Positions 8,832-17,046 are shown, numbered from the stretch's first letter. The stretch is 64,000 nucleotides of DNA from Brasilonema sp. UFV-L1 (GCF_012912105.1 NZ_QMEA01000012.1:47783-111782), one strand, 5' to 3'. The notes: a model not told the origin generated them from the sequence alone. A program made the numbers and translations.

Positions 8832-9068
8832 CAATAGCCAAATCAGAGCCAAATCACAAAAGCGCTGATCCTGTGCAAAGTCGCAACGTGTCTCATGCAG
8901 TCTTGTATGCTACCGATAGACCGACCCGCTGCAACGTGTCTTAAAATATCGGTTTCTAAGCAAGTCAAAAGGGAGCGTGGTTTTAGTTCATAGAGCCTAA
9001 ACTTATTCTTGCGCTCCCGAGATTGATTGTGGATCTTAGGCCACTTATCATTTGCGTTCATTCACACA

Positions 9069-9107
9069 ATTGACACTCTACGCTACGGAAAATGAAAGAG
9101 TGTCAAT
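9069..9107. repeat. Perfect 11-bp inverted repeat
   Basis: ATTGACACTCT at 9069-9079 pairs with AGAGTGTCAAT at 9097-9107 around a 17-base loop. It lies about 240 bases downstream of rpaA. There is no T-run, so it is a weak candidate for an intrinsic terminator. The GAGTGTCAA half resembles the end of the TnpB element near 43980, so it may be an insertion-sequence end. Confidence 0.6.
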
Positions 9108-9156
9108 AGTTATAGAGTGTACCCAATACGGTTTGGTTAAGGGTAGTTCGGTGCTT

Positions 9157-9189
9157 AGAAACCCGGTTTCTAGGAAAAACCGGGTTTCT
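9157..9189. repeat. Dispersed hairpin repeat (AGAAACCCGGTTT type)
   Basis: A 13-bp perfect inverted repeat, AGAAACCCGGTTT (9157-9169) and AAACCGGGTTTCT (9177-9189), with a 7-base loop. Related cores occur at 26264-26332, and weaker relatives at 40710-40775 and inside 55478-55578, so this is a dispersed palindromic element of the genome. Confidence 0.75.
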
Positions 9190-9221
9190 GTTCGGGTGCT
9201 TATCACCAAGCGTATTGAGAG

Positions 9222-9725
9222 ATGACAGCAAAAGATTTTACTCACGAACAAGTGTTTTTAACTTACGAACAAGTGTTTTTAACTTACGAACAAGCGTTTG
9301 TAACTCACGAACAAGCGTTTGTAACTCACGAACAAGTGTTTGTAACTTACGAACAAGCGTTTTTAACTCACGAACAAGTGTTTGTAACTTACGAACAAGC
9401 GTTTTTAACTTACGAACAAGTGTTTGTAACTTACGAACAAGTGTTTGTAACTCACGAACACTTGTTTGTAACTTACGAACAAGCGTTTTTAACTCGCGAT
9501 ACTCCTTCTCCTACTGGAGACGCTGCGCGTTGGCTGCGCCTGCGCTTTGCGCTTACGGAGTCGCCAAAAGCGATCAACAAAAAAAACGACGCTACACTCC
9601 GTTTCGCACCCTGCGTGAAGCCGCAAAGTGTCTACAGTAGACATTATCGACTTTGCGTAAGTCTTGCTGAATTTATTCAGCGTCAAAACCTCTTGCCCAT
9701 ATTTCAATCAACTCACTCACGCTAA
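9222..9725 (+). CDS. Hypothetical heptapeptide-repeat protein (doubtful)
   Basis: An ATG at 9222 opens a 167-residue frame whose first half is twelve 7-residue repeats of the form TYEQVFV / THEQAFL, encoded by the 21-bp array. The rest is read from palindromic repeat sequence and from the antisense strand of the small gene at 9673-9858, so it is probably not natural protein. Because the unit is 21 bp, a second plus-strand frame (from 9215) is also open with RTSVFNL repeats, which weakens the coding case. If translated, the repeats could form an amphipathic helix or coiled coil. No Shine-Dalgarno site of note. Confidence 0.22.
   Translation: MTAKDFTHEQVFLTYEQVFLTYEQAFVTHEQAFVTHEQVFVTYEQAFLTHEQVFVTYEQAFLTYEQVFVTYEQVFVTHEHLFVTYEQAFLTRDTPSPTGDAARWLRLRFALTESPKAINKKNDATLRFAPCVKPQSVYSRHYRLCVSLAEFIQRQNLLPIFQSTHSR
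9240..9491. repeat. 12-copy 21-bp tandem repeat array
   Basis: Twelve head-to-tail 21-bp units, consensus ACTYACGAACAAGYGTTTKTA, with only a few variable positions (T/C in the third codon, T/G before TA). Unit 11 (9450-9470) carries CACTTG where the others have CAAGYG, as though the inner near-palindrome had flipped. There are no spacers, so it is not a CRISPR array. The array is flanked by hairpins on the left and palindromic repeats on the right. Confidence 0.95.
9622..9657. repeat. Palindromic element with CGCAAAG/CTTTGCG ends
   Basis: Outer arms CGCAAAG (9622-9628) and CTTTGCG (9651-9657) enclose a second palindrome GTCTACAGTAGAC. The same outer arms enclose a different palindrome inside the tnpB gene at 36573-36616, and a left half-copy (CGCAAAGCGTCTACAGTA) sits near 27935. 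It is a dispersed, structured repeat of REP type. Confidence 0.7.
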
Positions 9726-9858
9726 CACCTTGCTGTTTAGCCTTATTCTGTAATTTCTGCCATGCCGTAGGAGTGAACATTAATTCATGAACTTTTTTCA
9801 ACTCATCGTAAAAAGCTGGTGAATTCCTAACTCTTTTTTGACCTTTTCCAGTAGCCAT
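9673..9858 (-). CDS. Small ribbon-helix-helix-like protein divergent from tnpB
   Basis: 61 residues from ATG 9858, beginning MATGKGQKRVRNSPAFYDEL. The C-terminal 35 residues (VHELMFTPTAWQKLQNKAKQ then GVSVSELIEIWARG) have the strand-helix-helix pattern of CopG/Arc-type DNA-binding proteins. It is transcribed away from the tnpB-like gene, with about 60 bases between the two starts. A second tnpB in this window (35611) has the same arrangement with a different RHH-like gene, which suggests these small proteins belong to the mobile elements, perhaps as repressors of the shared promoter region. That role is inferred. A longer frame starts at 9900 but lacks a clear reason to be preferred. Confidence 0.65.
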   Translation of the reverse strand: MATGKGQKRVRNSPAFYDELKKVHELMFTPTAWQKLQNKAKQQGVSVSELIEIWARGFDAE

Positions 9859-9918
9859 TATAAAATATCCAGGATATACTAAATAAAGACTAGCAAACAA
9901 ACGGGAGGTGATGTCAAG

Positions 9919-11445
9919 GTGATTCGGAGTTCAACTTTATCGTTCATTACAGAAGTACCGTTAATTGTAGATAGCAAACAAGAGGCAGAATTGCTGTCTC
10001 GTTTTCAAGCTGGTAGACAGCTATACAATGCTTGTTTGAATGAAGCGATGAAGCGATTGGAATTAGTGCGTAACTCCGAACTATACCAGGCAGCTAGACA
10101 ATTGCCCAAGGCAGAAAAGAAAGAACGTAGCGACGCATTCAAAAAAGCACGTGAACAGTACCGATATTCCGAGTATGACTTGCATTCATTTGCAAGTTTG
10201 ACAAGTAAAAATGCCAAGTGGATAGCTGAAAAGATTGATTCTAATACTCAACAGAAATTAGCTACAAGGGCATTTAAAGCTAGTGAGCGAGTTATGCTGG
10301 GTTTCGCGAAAGACGTGCGGTACAAAGTACCAAGCCGATTTCGCTCGGTAGAAGGTAAGACCAACAAGCAAGGTCTTAGATGGAAAGACGATTGTTTGGT
10401 ATGGGGCAAGCTCGTCATTCAACCAATCATCGACTCAACAAATCCAGTTATTAAGCATGGTCTTGAATCTCCAGTTAAGTATGTTCGTTTATTGTGGCGG
10501 ATTCTGAATGGTAAACGCCGTTGGTACGCCCAGCTAGTTAATGAAGGCAGTCCTTATCAGAAGCCTCAAAACTACGTTGCTGATGGATTGGTCGGTCTAG
10601 ACCTCAACATAAGTAATATTGCATATGTCGGTGATAACCATGCTGGTTTGTTGCCTTTTGCGGAACTTGTCCCAATCTTCCAGTCTGAGATAACCAAGCT
10701 GCAACAAAAAATGCAGCGCTCCCAACGTACCAACAATCCTGATAACTTTGAACCCAACTTTGATTCAAGAAAAGGTCGAAAGACCATCGTCAAGAAAGGT
10801 AAGGTCAAGAAAGGTAAAGCGCAATGGAAGAAATCAAGCAACTACCTCAAAGCCGCAAACAAGAAACGCGAATTAGAACGTCGCAAAGCTGCTTATGCTA
10901 AAGCTCAAAATCGGCGTGTTGTTAACGAAATTCTTCGACATGGCAAGCACATAAAAACCGAGAATGTTTCAGTGAAGGGATGGCAGAAAAGATACGGTAA
11001 AGCCATCTCTGCCAAGTCTCCAGGTTTTGTACAATCCGAACTGCTCCGTAAAGCCGAGAATGCTGGCGGGTCAGTTATCAAGTTTTCTACTCAAACAACT
11101 GCGCTAAGCCAAACTCATTTGGACGGGTCGCGCATCAAAAAAACCTTGTCTCAACGAGTTCATCGGGATGTAACGGGTCTTCCAGAACATCATCGTGATT
11201 TGTTCAGTGCATTTTTGAGTAGACATGTTAATCAGAACAAGCTGGTATTGCAAAGTGCTCAGAACGAGTACTTGGGGTTGGAACCAATCCTGTTGGAAGC
11301 GTACCAGCAAAAAATAATCCGCGAACAAGTAGGCAAGCCTGAAAGTACGCAGTCTGATTCTCCGTCAGAGCGGGTTTCCAACGAACCACTAACCGTTAGC
11401 CAGATAGTCATTAAGGACGAAAAGCTAAACGGGGATGTGGCGTGA
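9919..11445 (+). CDS. TnpB-like RNA-guided nuclease, zinc-ribbon-less variant
   Basis: 508 residues, longer than the usual 370-420 for TnpB. The RuvC acidic residues are present: Asp in GLDLNISNIAYVG (about 228), Glu in HIKTENVSVKGWQKRYGK (about 348) and Asp in HHRDLFSAFLSRHV (about 427). Where most TnpB proteins have a CxxC...CxC zinc ribbon, this one reads LSQTHLDGSRIKKTLSQRVH with no cysteine. A long basic insert (about 270-320) contains repeats of KKGKVKKGKAQWKK. The start is GTG 9919, supported by a strong GGGAGGTG Shine-Dalgarno site at 9903-9910. No tnpA transposase gene is adjacent; a small RHH-like gene is divergent. TnpB proteins are guided by RNA made from the element's right end. 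Confidence 0.82.
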   Translation: MIRSSTLSFITEVPLIVDSKQEAELLSRFQAGRQLYNACLNEAMKRLELVRNSELYQAARQLPKAEKKERSDAFKKAREQYRYSEYDLHSFASLTSKNAKWIAEKIDSNTQQKLATRAFKASERVMLGFAKDVRYKVPSRFRSVEGKTNKQGLRWKDDCLVWGKLVIQPIIDSTNPVIKHGLESPVKYVRLLWRILNGKRRWYAQLVNEGSPYQKPQNYVADGLVGLDLNISNIAYVGDNHAGLLPFAELVPIFQSEITKLQQKMQRSQRTNNPDNFEPNFDSRKGRKTIVKKGKVKKGKAQWKKSSNYLKAANKKRELERRKAAYAKAQNRRVVNEILRHGKHIKTENVSVKGWQKRYGKAISAKSPGFVQSELLRKAENAGGSVIKFSTQTTALSQTHLDGSRIKKTLSQRVHRDVTGLPEHHRDLFSAFLSRHVNQNKLVLQSAQNEYLGLEPILLEAYQQKIIREQVGKPESTQSDSPSERVSNEPLTVSQIVIKDEKLNGDVA

Positions 11446-11447
11446 TT

Positions 11448-11477
11448 CCCCGTACCGCGATAGTCGGGGAGGGTTCA
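11448..11477 (+). ncRNA. Candidate right end / omega RNA 3' hairpin of TnpB element
   Basis: Immediately after the tnpB stop, CCCCG (11448-11452) pairs with CGGGG (11465-11469), followed by AGGGTTCAA. IS200/IS605-type right ends commonly finish with a hairpin and TCAA, and TnpB guide RNAs end at this boundary. The guide would then start after about base 11477. Inferred from layout only. Confidence 0.35.
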
Positions 11478-11505
11478 AAAAAGATAGATGACTGTAGACT
11501 ATATA

Positions 11506-12267
11506 TCAGCCTATTCTTTTTTTCGCAATCAAGGATTTCTTATTAGTAATAAAGTAGATGCCTAGAAGTGATAACCCAACAAAACTTGCTGGTTCAGGAA
11601 CTTGTTGCGGTGGTGTTACCCGAGTGATTGTGGCATAAATACCTGCCGTAGTTCTCTGATCTTCAATAACGCTAAATTTGTTAACACTTGTATTCCCACC
11701 GTCTTGACTAAAACCAATTAAATTCAGTAAATACTCATTCCCATCAAACTTAAAACTGCGAGTGCCAAAGTTGTCCTTGATGTAGACAATATCTGCATCC
11801 TCTTCAGGAGAGTTTCCTAAGTTCGGTGTATTCACTAGCTGAAAACCAAAGTTGAAAACTTCGCTGAAAGTATTGGGATTAGTGAATGGTAGAGTGAGCT
11901 TTAAAGGTACGGAATCAACGTTTGTATCTCCCTCAACCTTGCCATTGTAATACTCTAAATCGCCTATTTTAAACAGCGAACCAACGTCATCTGCGGAAAA
12001 GGAATTTCCAGTAAAGGTTAGCTGATTTGCAGCAGTTCCATAGTTGTTCTCACGATCATCTGGACGAGAACGTCCCCAAGTAAATTTGTTCGTTTCCACC
12101 CCAGAAAAAACGGGTTCGGTATTGCTCCCTGGATCAGGTGTTCCCCAGATACCACTCGAATTGCCTAAAAAAGTTAGACCCTGAGCTTGACTGGAAAAAC
12201 CCAGTGCTGTAAGAAAAGTCACAATAGAAGTTGATAAAACAGTAGCAAAAACTGAACTTAGTTTCAT
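11506..12267 (-). CDS. PEP-CTERM sorting domain protein, choice-anchor K-like
   Basis: Exported protein of 253 residues. An N-terminal signal peptide (about 1-28, SIVTFLTALGFSSQAQG) leads into a beta-rich domain with NKFTWGRSRPDD, NQLTFTGNSF and GDLEYYNGKV. It ends with a PEP-CTERM tail: VPEPASF, a hydrophobic helix VGLSLLGIYFIT and the basic end NKKSLIAKKRIG. PEP-CTERM proteins are thought to be sorted by an exosortase and processed to the cell surface or matrix. The middle part resembles the choice-anchor K (THxN) family in my memory, at moderate confidence. A GGATAGGAG site precedes the ATG. The gene is convergent with the upstream tnpB element. Confidence 0.8.
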   Translation of the reverse strand: MKLSSVFATVLSTSIVTFLTALGFSSQAQGLTFLGNSSGIWGTPDPGSNTEPVFSGVETNKFTWGRSRPDDRENNYGTAANQLTFTGNSFSADDVGSLFKIGDLEYYNGKVEGDTNVDSVPLKLTLPFTNPNTFSEVFNFGFQLVNTPNLGNSPEEDADIVYIKDNFGTRSFKFDGNEYLLNLIGFSQDGGNTSVNKFSVIEDQRTTAGIYATITRVTPPQQVPEPASFVGLSLLGIYFITNKKSLIAKKRIG

Positions 12268-12808
12268 AGCTAGGCTTTCACTCCTATCCAGGAGTTAGTC
12301 TCAAATAAGTACCCAGTCCACATTAGTAAATCTATAAAAGATTTGCCAATAAATTCATCAAGTTTTCATGAAACCTTTGTATAAACTTTGCAAAATTTTC
12401 TTCAACCAAAGTTATTTGAAAATTTTGTATAACGACCTTATTCTAAGGGTTTCACAAGATAATTAGTATTAAAAATAAATGATATAATCTAAAAGATATT
12501 AGTTTGTTTTTAAAGAAAATAAAGATTCGTATATTATGTGCATTGCAGATGAAAGTGAACAGTTATCTGTTATCAATTTAATCAGATTTTTTTGATTTAT
12601 CCACGAATTAATTCATGAACAATTTGCTGACTTTTTCGTTGATTGTCAATCCGTACAAATACTATATGTAATATATAAATTTGTGGATGACATGAGAACT
12701 ACTTACAGATAACAGGTAACTGTTCATTGTTAAAGTGACGCAGAAGAGCGGAGTTTTTTGAGAACTTAAGCCCGTCTGTTTGTCACTCAGCAGGTTTGCG
12801 TGTTCCTT
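12268..12808. other. AT-rich intergenic region between PEP-CTERM gene and chlP
   Basis: No plausible reading frame. It carries the promoter of the PEP-CTERM gene on the left and a possible miniature element bounded by a 19-bp inverted repeat (12556-12726, listed separately). The region near 12660 is a run of alternating A and T. Confidence 0.5.
12556..12726. repeat. Inverted-repeat-bounded 171-bp element, MITE-like
   Basis: TGAACAGTTATCTGTTATC at 12556-12574 and GATAACAGGTAACTGTTCA at 12708-12726 are inverted copies with 18 of 19 positions matching. The 133 bases between them are AT-rich and non-coding. This is the structure of a miniature inverted-repeat element. I could not confirm a target-site duplication. 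Confidence 0.5.
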
Positions 12809-14029
12809 TTATGGAGCAAGGGCGTTACCGCGAAGTAAGCTACCAATCGTCTTGGCAGTAATTTTCATCTGAGTGATGGGATTAGCTGGTACAACTGTCT
12901 TGTAGAGATAGCTGTCAAAAGTGAGCCTTTGAACATCGCGATCGCCACACATTTCTACAAAAGCTTCACGGGTGGCATCAGAACGATAAAATACGGTTTG
13001 CAGAAGGTCTAAGACCTTGTAAGTGAGTCCGTATTTCCGATCCCAGCGCTTCAAGTACACTTTGAGATCAGCCTCTGTAGGAATGCGGCTACCACCGTTG
13101 GACATTTCTACGATTGTTTCAGCACACATCCGTCCGGACTTCGCAGCAAAATAAATGCCTTCACCAGACGATTTCGTCACATAGCCAGCAGCATCACCCA
13201 CCAAAGCGATTCTTCCGACAACGCGACGGGGACGAGGATGTTCTGGGATGGGGTGTGCTTCTACTTTGATAATTTGACCACCAATGAGTTTACGAGCTGC
13301 ACGGGCACGAATGCCAGCTTGCAATTGTTTAATGCTCGCTTTATTCACGTGCATTGTACCAGTGCCGACTGCGACGTGGTCGTATTTCGGGAACACCCAA
13401 GCGTAGAAGTCAGGGGACACATCGTCACCGACATACATTTCCGCGAGGTCTTCGTAGTAGACCATTTTATCTTGGGGTAGGCGAATGCGTTCTTGGAAGG
13501 CGATCGCATAATTATAATCTCCAGCATCCATTTCTTTGGCAATGCGGGAATTTGCGCCATCTGCCCCAATAATCAGATCAACTTTTAGAGTTTTCGCAAT
13601 ACCCTGAGCACCACCTTCTGTATGATCTAGGTAATTAATGGTGTAGGGGTCTGTATTGTTAGTGGGAAAATTGAGTTTATGAACAGTGGCATTGATTAAA
13701 TTAGCCCCCAGTTTTGCCGCACGGTTCCGCAGGTAACCATCCAGCACCTCACGGCGGCACATTCCTATATATTCAGCTTCGTTTACTAGATTGATATCAA
13801 CCTCACGATTAGAGGGCGAAATCATTTTCATCTTCCGCACTTGACGATCAATGATATCCGGCGGCAAGTCAAATTCACTCACCATACACAGGGGAATTGC
13901 ACCGCCACATGGCTTAGCATTGTCTAGCTTGCGTTCAAAGAGGTAAGTTTCGATTCCAGCTTTGGCAAGCGTTTCTGCAGCTGATGAACCTGCTGGGCCC
14001 GACCCAACAACAGCAACCCGTAGTGTCAA
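12809..14029 (-). CDS. chlP: Geranylgeranyl diphosphate/chlorophyllide reductase
   Basis: 406-residue FAD-dependent reductase that converts the geranylgeranyl group to phytyl for chlorophyll, phylloquinone and tocopherol. The dinucleotide-binding motif VAVVGSGPAGSSAAETLAKA is at the N-terminus, the ChlP hallmark KPCGGAIPLCMVSEFDLP follows, then LIIGADGANSRIAKEMDA and the FAD-contact region GRIALVGDAAGYVTKSSGEG. Length and sequence agree with cyanobacterial ChlP. The start codon is TTG 14029 (giving MTLRVAVVG) with GGGAGA about ten bases upstream, and no better ATG is present. Transcribed alone. Confidence 0.95.
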   Translation of the reverse strand: MTLRVAVVGSGPAGSSAAETLAKAGIETYLFERKLDNAKPCGGAIPLCMVSEFDLPPDIIDRQVRKMKMISPSNREVDINLVNEAEYIGMCRREVLDGYLRNRAAKLGANLINATVHKLNFPTNNTDPYTINYLDHTEGGAQGIAKTLKVDLIIGADGANSRIAKEMDAGDYNYAIAFQERIRLPQDKMVYYEDLAEMYVGDDVSPDFYAWVFPKYDHVAVGTGTMHVNKASIKQLQAGIRARAARKLIGGQIIKVEAHPIPEHPRPRRVVGRIALVGDAAGYVTKSSGEGIYFAAKSGRMCAETIVEMSNGGSRIPTEADLKVYLKRWDRKYGLTYKVLDLLQTVFYRSDATREAFVEMCGDRDVQRLTFDSYLYKTVVPANPITQMKITAKTIGSLLRGNALAP

Positions 14030-14359
14030 AGGTTTTCTCCCAATCTTGACATTTACCGAAAGAATGGTATCACGCTCTTTTGGCTAATTTCGCGCTCTCG
14101 CTGCGAGATTTGATAGAAATGCAATGTTCCTTAATATTTCGCAAGAGTGTGACGCAGCAATTCTGGTTGCAGCTTTGGAGTCATATCATGTCCACCTAAT
14201 GACAAATTAATTCAAAACTCTCCGCGTCCGGTGTGTCCGGTGTGTCATCCCTTCTTATAAGTGTTCATTCGGACATGATATAAGCAGGGGGAACACTCCT
14301 GACGGGCGTGAGTTCTTTCGTGTTAAAGTGAAATGGTATTAAATAGCACTACAAGTTTA
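14030..14359. other. Intergenic region upstream of chlP
   Basis: Holds the chlP promoter. An 11-bp inverted repeat ATATCATGTCC (14183-14193) / GGACATGATAT (14271-14281) brackets a segment containing the tandem GTCCGGTGTGTCCGGTGTGTC; it could be a small repeat element. No gene is seen. Confidence 0.5.
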
Positions 14360-16513
14360 TTAACCAGCTATCCCTGATTGTGAAAGCGGCACAATGATGA
14401 GAAATGTTGTTCCTTGAACTGGGTTAGAACTCACTTCAATTTTGCCTTTATGCTTCTGAATAATTTGATAACAAATCCACAGTCCTAAACCAGTCCCTTT
14501 ACCTACAGCTTTTGTCGTGAAGAAAGGGTCAAATATTTTATCTTTAAATTTTGACTGTATTCCCAAACCATTATCAATAATGTTGATGCAAACACATGGA
14601 ATAGAGTTTTTCTCAGAGCTAACAAAAGTCCTAATTTCAGTTTGAATTATAATTGTAGGAGTCGGCAATCCTTCTTTTACAATTGCTGACTTCTTCTTTT
14701 CCATTTTCTCCTCTAAAGCATCTATTGCATTGCTCAGTATATTCATAAATACTTGATTGAGTTGTGCCGGATAGCACTCAACCAAGGGTAAATTCCCATA
14801 TTTTTTAATAACTTGAATTCCCTCTTTAATGCGATGATTGAGGATTAATAAAGTGCTGTCAATTCCTTCATGGATATTTACAGCTTTCATTTCAGCTTCA
14901 TCAAGACGTGAGAAATTTCTTAATGATAAAACAATATCTTGGATACGTTGAGCACCCATTTGCATTGAAGACATGAGTTTGGGTAAATCCTCACGGATAA
15001 AATCAATATCCATTTCACCGAGTTGGTTTTGAATAACAGCACTTGGTTGTGGATATTCGTTTTGGTAAAAAAACAGTAATTTCAAAAGTTCTTCCGTGTA
15101 CTGTTTAGCATAAGTTATATTGCCAGAGACAAAATTGATAGGATTATTTATTTCATGAGCGACTCCTGCTACCATATTACCCAGCGAAGACATTTTTTCA
15201 GTCTGAATTAATTGTGCTTGAGTTTGCTGAAGTTCGTTTAGTGCTTGGCTGAGTTGTTCATAAGCTTGATTCAATTCCTGATTTTTTTGCAGAAGTTGCT
15301 GAGTCCGTTCTTGAACTCGTTTTTCTAAAGTTTGTCGTGCTAACTCTAATTGCTTGGTATATTCTGCAACTCTGCTAATGAGGCTGTTGAGAGAAGTTGC
15401 TAATATCCCCATTTCATCATAACTACTCACAGGAATTTGCAAATCAAAATTTGATTCTATTGTGACTTTTTGCGCGACTTGAGCTAAAGCTAATACAGGG
15501 TCAGAAATTTTTCGGGCTATCTTCCTACCAATAAAAATTGTCAGCAGACCTTTTAATACAAAAAAACCCCATAGTGCTAACCACAAAAACTGTAGTTTTT
15601 TGTTCAAAGCAAAAAGTGACTTCAACACTACAACAGTAAACAAAGTATTGCTCAAGCCTGGAAGAGTTACTCTTTTAGCTAAGTAATCTTCACCCGCAAT
15701 GATCAGACGTTGTGGCGCTTGGAAAGCTAAGGGTAATTCCCAATGAGTTTCACAAGCTTCTGGTAAAGTAGAAGCATAAACACATATTAAATCTTGGTTA
15801 TCTAATATTGCTGTTTTGTCTATGTTGAATGCAACAATATGTTCGCTGTTTGTAGTATCTAGGTGTTGAAACAATTCTTGTTTAATAACAATACCAATTT
15901 CAATTGCGCCAATCACTTCTTCTTTGAACTTAACAGGTGCTAGTCCAACAAGAACTGACTGCATTTGTCCTTTTGTCGTAGAGAAGTTAATGACATCCGA
16001 AGGATACAAACCGCTCAGTGCTTGAGAAAAGATTCTTTTATCTTCTAGAATTGAATTTTCTAATTCTGGCTGTCCTAAATCCAGCAGAACGCCGCCATTT
16101 TGATTAACAATTTTGAGTATATCAAGTTCTAAAGTTGTTTTTTGTGGTAATAGCAACTTCAGCAGTGGTAAAGTATTTGCCTGCTTGAGTGCGAGGCGCA
16201 CGTCATCTCGATCTGCCATCAACTGTACCCAAGAACTTAACTGCTGTTTTTCTTTATACAATTCTTGCAAAACTATTGAAGCAGTTGTCTCCATAGATGA
16301 TGTTATTTGCTGTTCCATTTGATCACTAAACCAAAAAGCAAAGCTAATCACCAATACCACCATAATGCTGAAGAACACCAGAAGAAATGGCATAATTATC
16401 CTCTGGCTTAAAGCCAATTTTGCGTAACTGGCTTGTAACTTTACACCTCGTCCCACAGTTCTTAGGTTGACCTGTTGCTCTACTGTTTCGTTGAAGAAGC
16501 GGTTAATTGACAT
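14360..16513 (-). CDS. Membrane sensor histidine kinase
   Basis: 717 residues. A transmembrane helix (about 39-63, IMPFLLVFFSIMVVLVISFA) is followed by an extracytoplasmic sensor domain of about 240 residues that looks like a double-Cache type, a second helix near 310-330, a HAMP segment (ISDPVLALAQVAQKV) and a coiled coil rich in Gln (about 385-440). The catalytic part has the phospho-acceptor His near residue 453 in GVAHEINNPINF, N box FMNILSNAIDAL, G1 IIDNGLGIQ, F box FDPFFTTK and G2 GKGTGLGLWI. All kinase motifs are intact. No response regulator is adjacent, so it is an orphan kinase; the ligand is unknown. Confidence 0.9.
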   Translation of the reverse strand: MSINRFFNETVEQQVNLRTVGRGVKLQASYAKLALSQRIIMPFLLVFFSIMVVLVISFAFWFSDQMEQQITSSMETTASIVLQELYKEKQQLSSWVQLMADRDDVRLALKQANTLPLLKLLLPQKTTLELDILKIVNQNGGVLLDLGQPELENSILEDKRIFSQALSGLYPSDVINFSTTKGQMQSVLVGLAPVKFKEEVIGAIEIGIVIKQELFQHLDTTNSEHIVAFNIDKTAILDNQDLICVYASTLPEACETHWELPLAFQAPQRLIIAGEDYLAKRVTLPGLSNTLFTVVVLKSLFALNKKLQFLWLALWGFFVLKGLLTIFIGRKIARKISDPVLALAQVAQKVTIESNFDLQIPVSSYDEMGILATSLNSLISRVAEYTKQLELARQTLEKRVQERTQQLLQKNQELNQAYEQLSQALNELQQTQAQLIQTEKMSSLGNMVAGVAHEINNPINFVSGNITYAKQYTEELLKLLFFYQNEYPQPSAVIQNQLGEMDIDFIREDLPKLMSSMQMGAQRIQDIVLSLRNFSRLDEAEMKAVNIHEGIDSTLLILNHRIKEGIQVIKKYGNLPLVECYPAQLNQVFMNILSNAIDALEEKMEKKKSAIVKEGLPTPTIIIQTEIRTFVSSEKNSIPCVCINIIDNGLGIQSKFKDKIFDPFFTTKAVGKGTGLGLWICYQIIQKHKGKIEVSSNPVQGTTFLIIVPLSQSGIAG

Positions 16514-16743
16514 TGTTTCTATAAGAATAAATCAGCAACAGTTACCTAAATCTACATGGTTTATACTATAAAAACTCAACTTTTGCCGCTTGTATTGAAG
16601 AGATCAGTGGTTTGAGATTGTGTATCTATTAATACTATTTTCTCATAAGTTGCGGTCTGCAAGAACAAAAAGAATCATTGAAGTCTGGGTTTGTTAAACG
16701 AACTGTGATTGGGTAGGTTAAGTTCGGACAATCGCGAAATATC
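16514..16743. other. Intergenic region upstream of the histidine kinase
   Basis: Contains the kinase promoter. The right part merges into the TnpB relic at about 16740. No gene is seen. Confidence 0.4.
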
Positions 16744-16971
16744 CCAACGAATACAAAAGTTGATAGTAGAAAGATAAGTCAGATTTGCCCGAGCTGTGGA
16801 ACCCAAACAGGCAAAAAGGATTTGTCAGAACGTGTTCATGTATTTGAAAATTACGGCGACACAACTGATAGGGATGCCGCAGCCCGCTCAAGTCGTCCTA
16901 AATCCCGTCCTAAATCCAGGGTGTGCAGCCAGCCGTCGAGCAGACAACCAAGATGCAAAGCAGGAGGGTAA
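16744..16971 (+). pseudogene. TnpB C-terminal relic (zinc-ribbon region)
   Basis: The plus frame reads SQICPSCGTQTGKKDLSERV then HVFENYGDTTDRDAAA, which matches the zinc ribbon and last RuvC Asp of TnpB proteins; the truncated copy at 53446 has the very similar SQTCPQCGTHTGKKKLSERV. One zinc ligand pair is lost (FENYG instead of a CxxC-type knuckle) and the rest of the gene is gone. A 16-bp stem hairpin follows 30 bases downstream, as expected at an IS605-type right end. Confidence 0.75.
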
Positions 16972-17000
16972 GTTCACAAGAACCCCTATAATTCAAGAAT

Positions 17001-17046
17001 CCCACGGCTGTTAAACATCCGCTTGCTATAGTTTAACAGCCGTGGG
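17001..17046. repeat. Strong hairpin with 16-bp perfect stem
   Basis: CCCACGGCTGTTAAAC (17001-17016) and GTTTAACAGCCGTGGG (17031-17046) form a perfect stem with a 14-base loop. It lies just after the tnpB relic and may be the right-end or omega RNA hairpin of that lost element; it could also block transcription. It is not followed by a T-run. Confidence 0.85.

Larger units (their letters stand above)
8832..9221. other. Intergenic region after rpaA with two hairpins
   Basis: No convincing gene. The left part holds two similar copies of CAACGTGTCT at about 8885 and 8931. The right part contains the two hairpins listed separately at 9069-9107 and 9157-9189. The stretch leads directly into the 21-bp repeat array. 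Confidence 0.5.

Noticed and set aside
8843..9061. 72-residue minus-strand frame after rpaA
   Set aside because: No ribosome site, no family features and it overlaps repeated CAACGTGTCT sequence; unlikely to be a gene.
9240..9491. Possible CRISPR array
   Set aside because: The 21-bp units are directly adjacent with no spacers and no cas genes are nearby.
9919..11445. A type V CRISPR effector (Cas12-like)
   Set aside because: Length and layout fit TnpB, and there is no repeat-spacer array; the RHH neighbour and right-end hairpin fit an insertion element.
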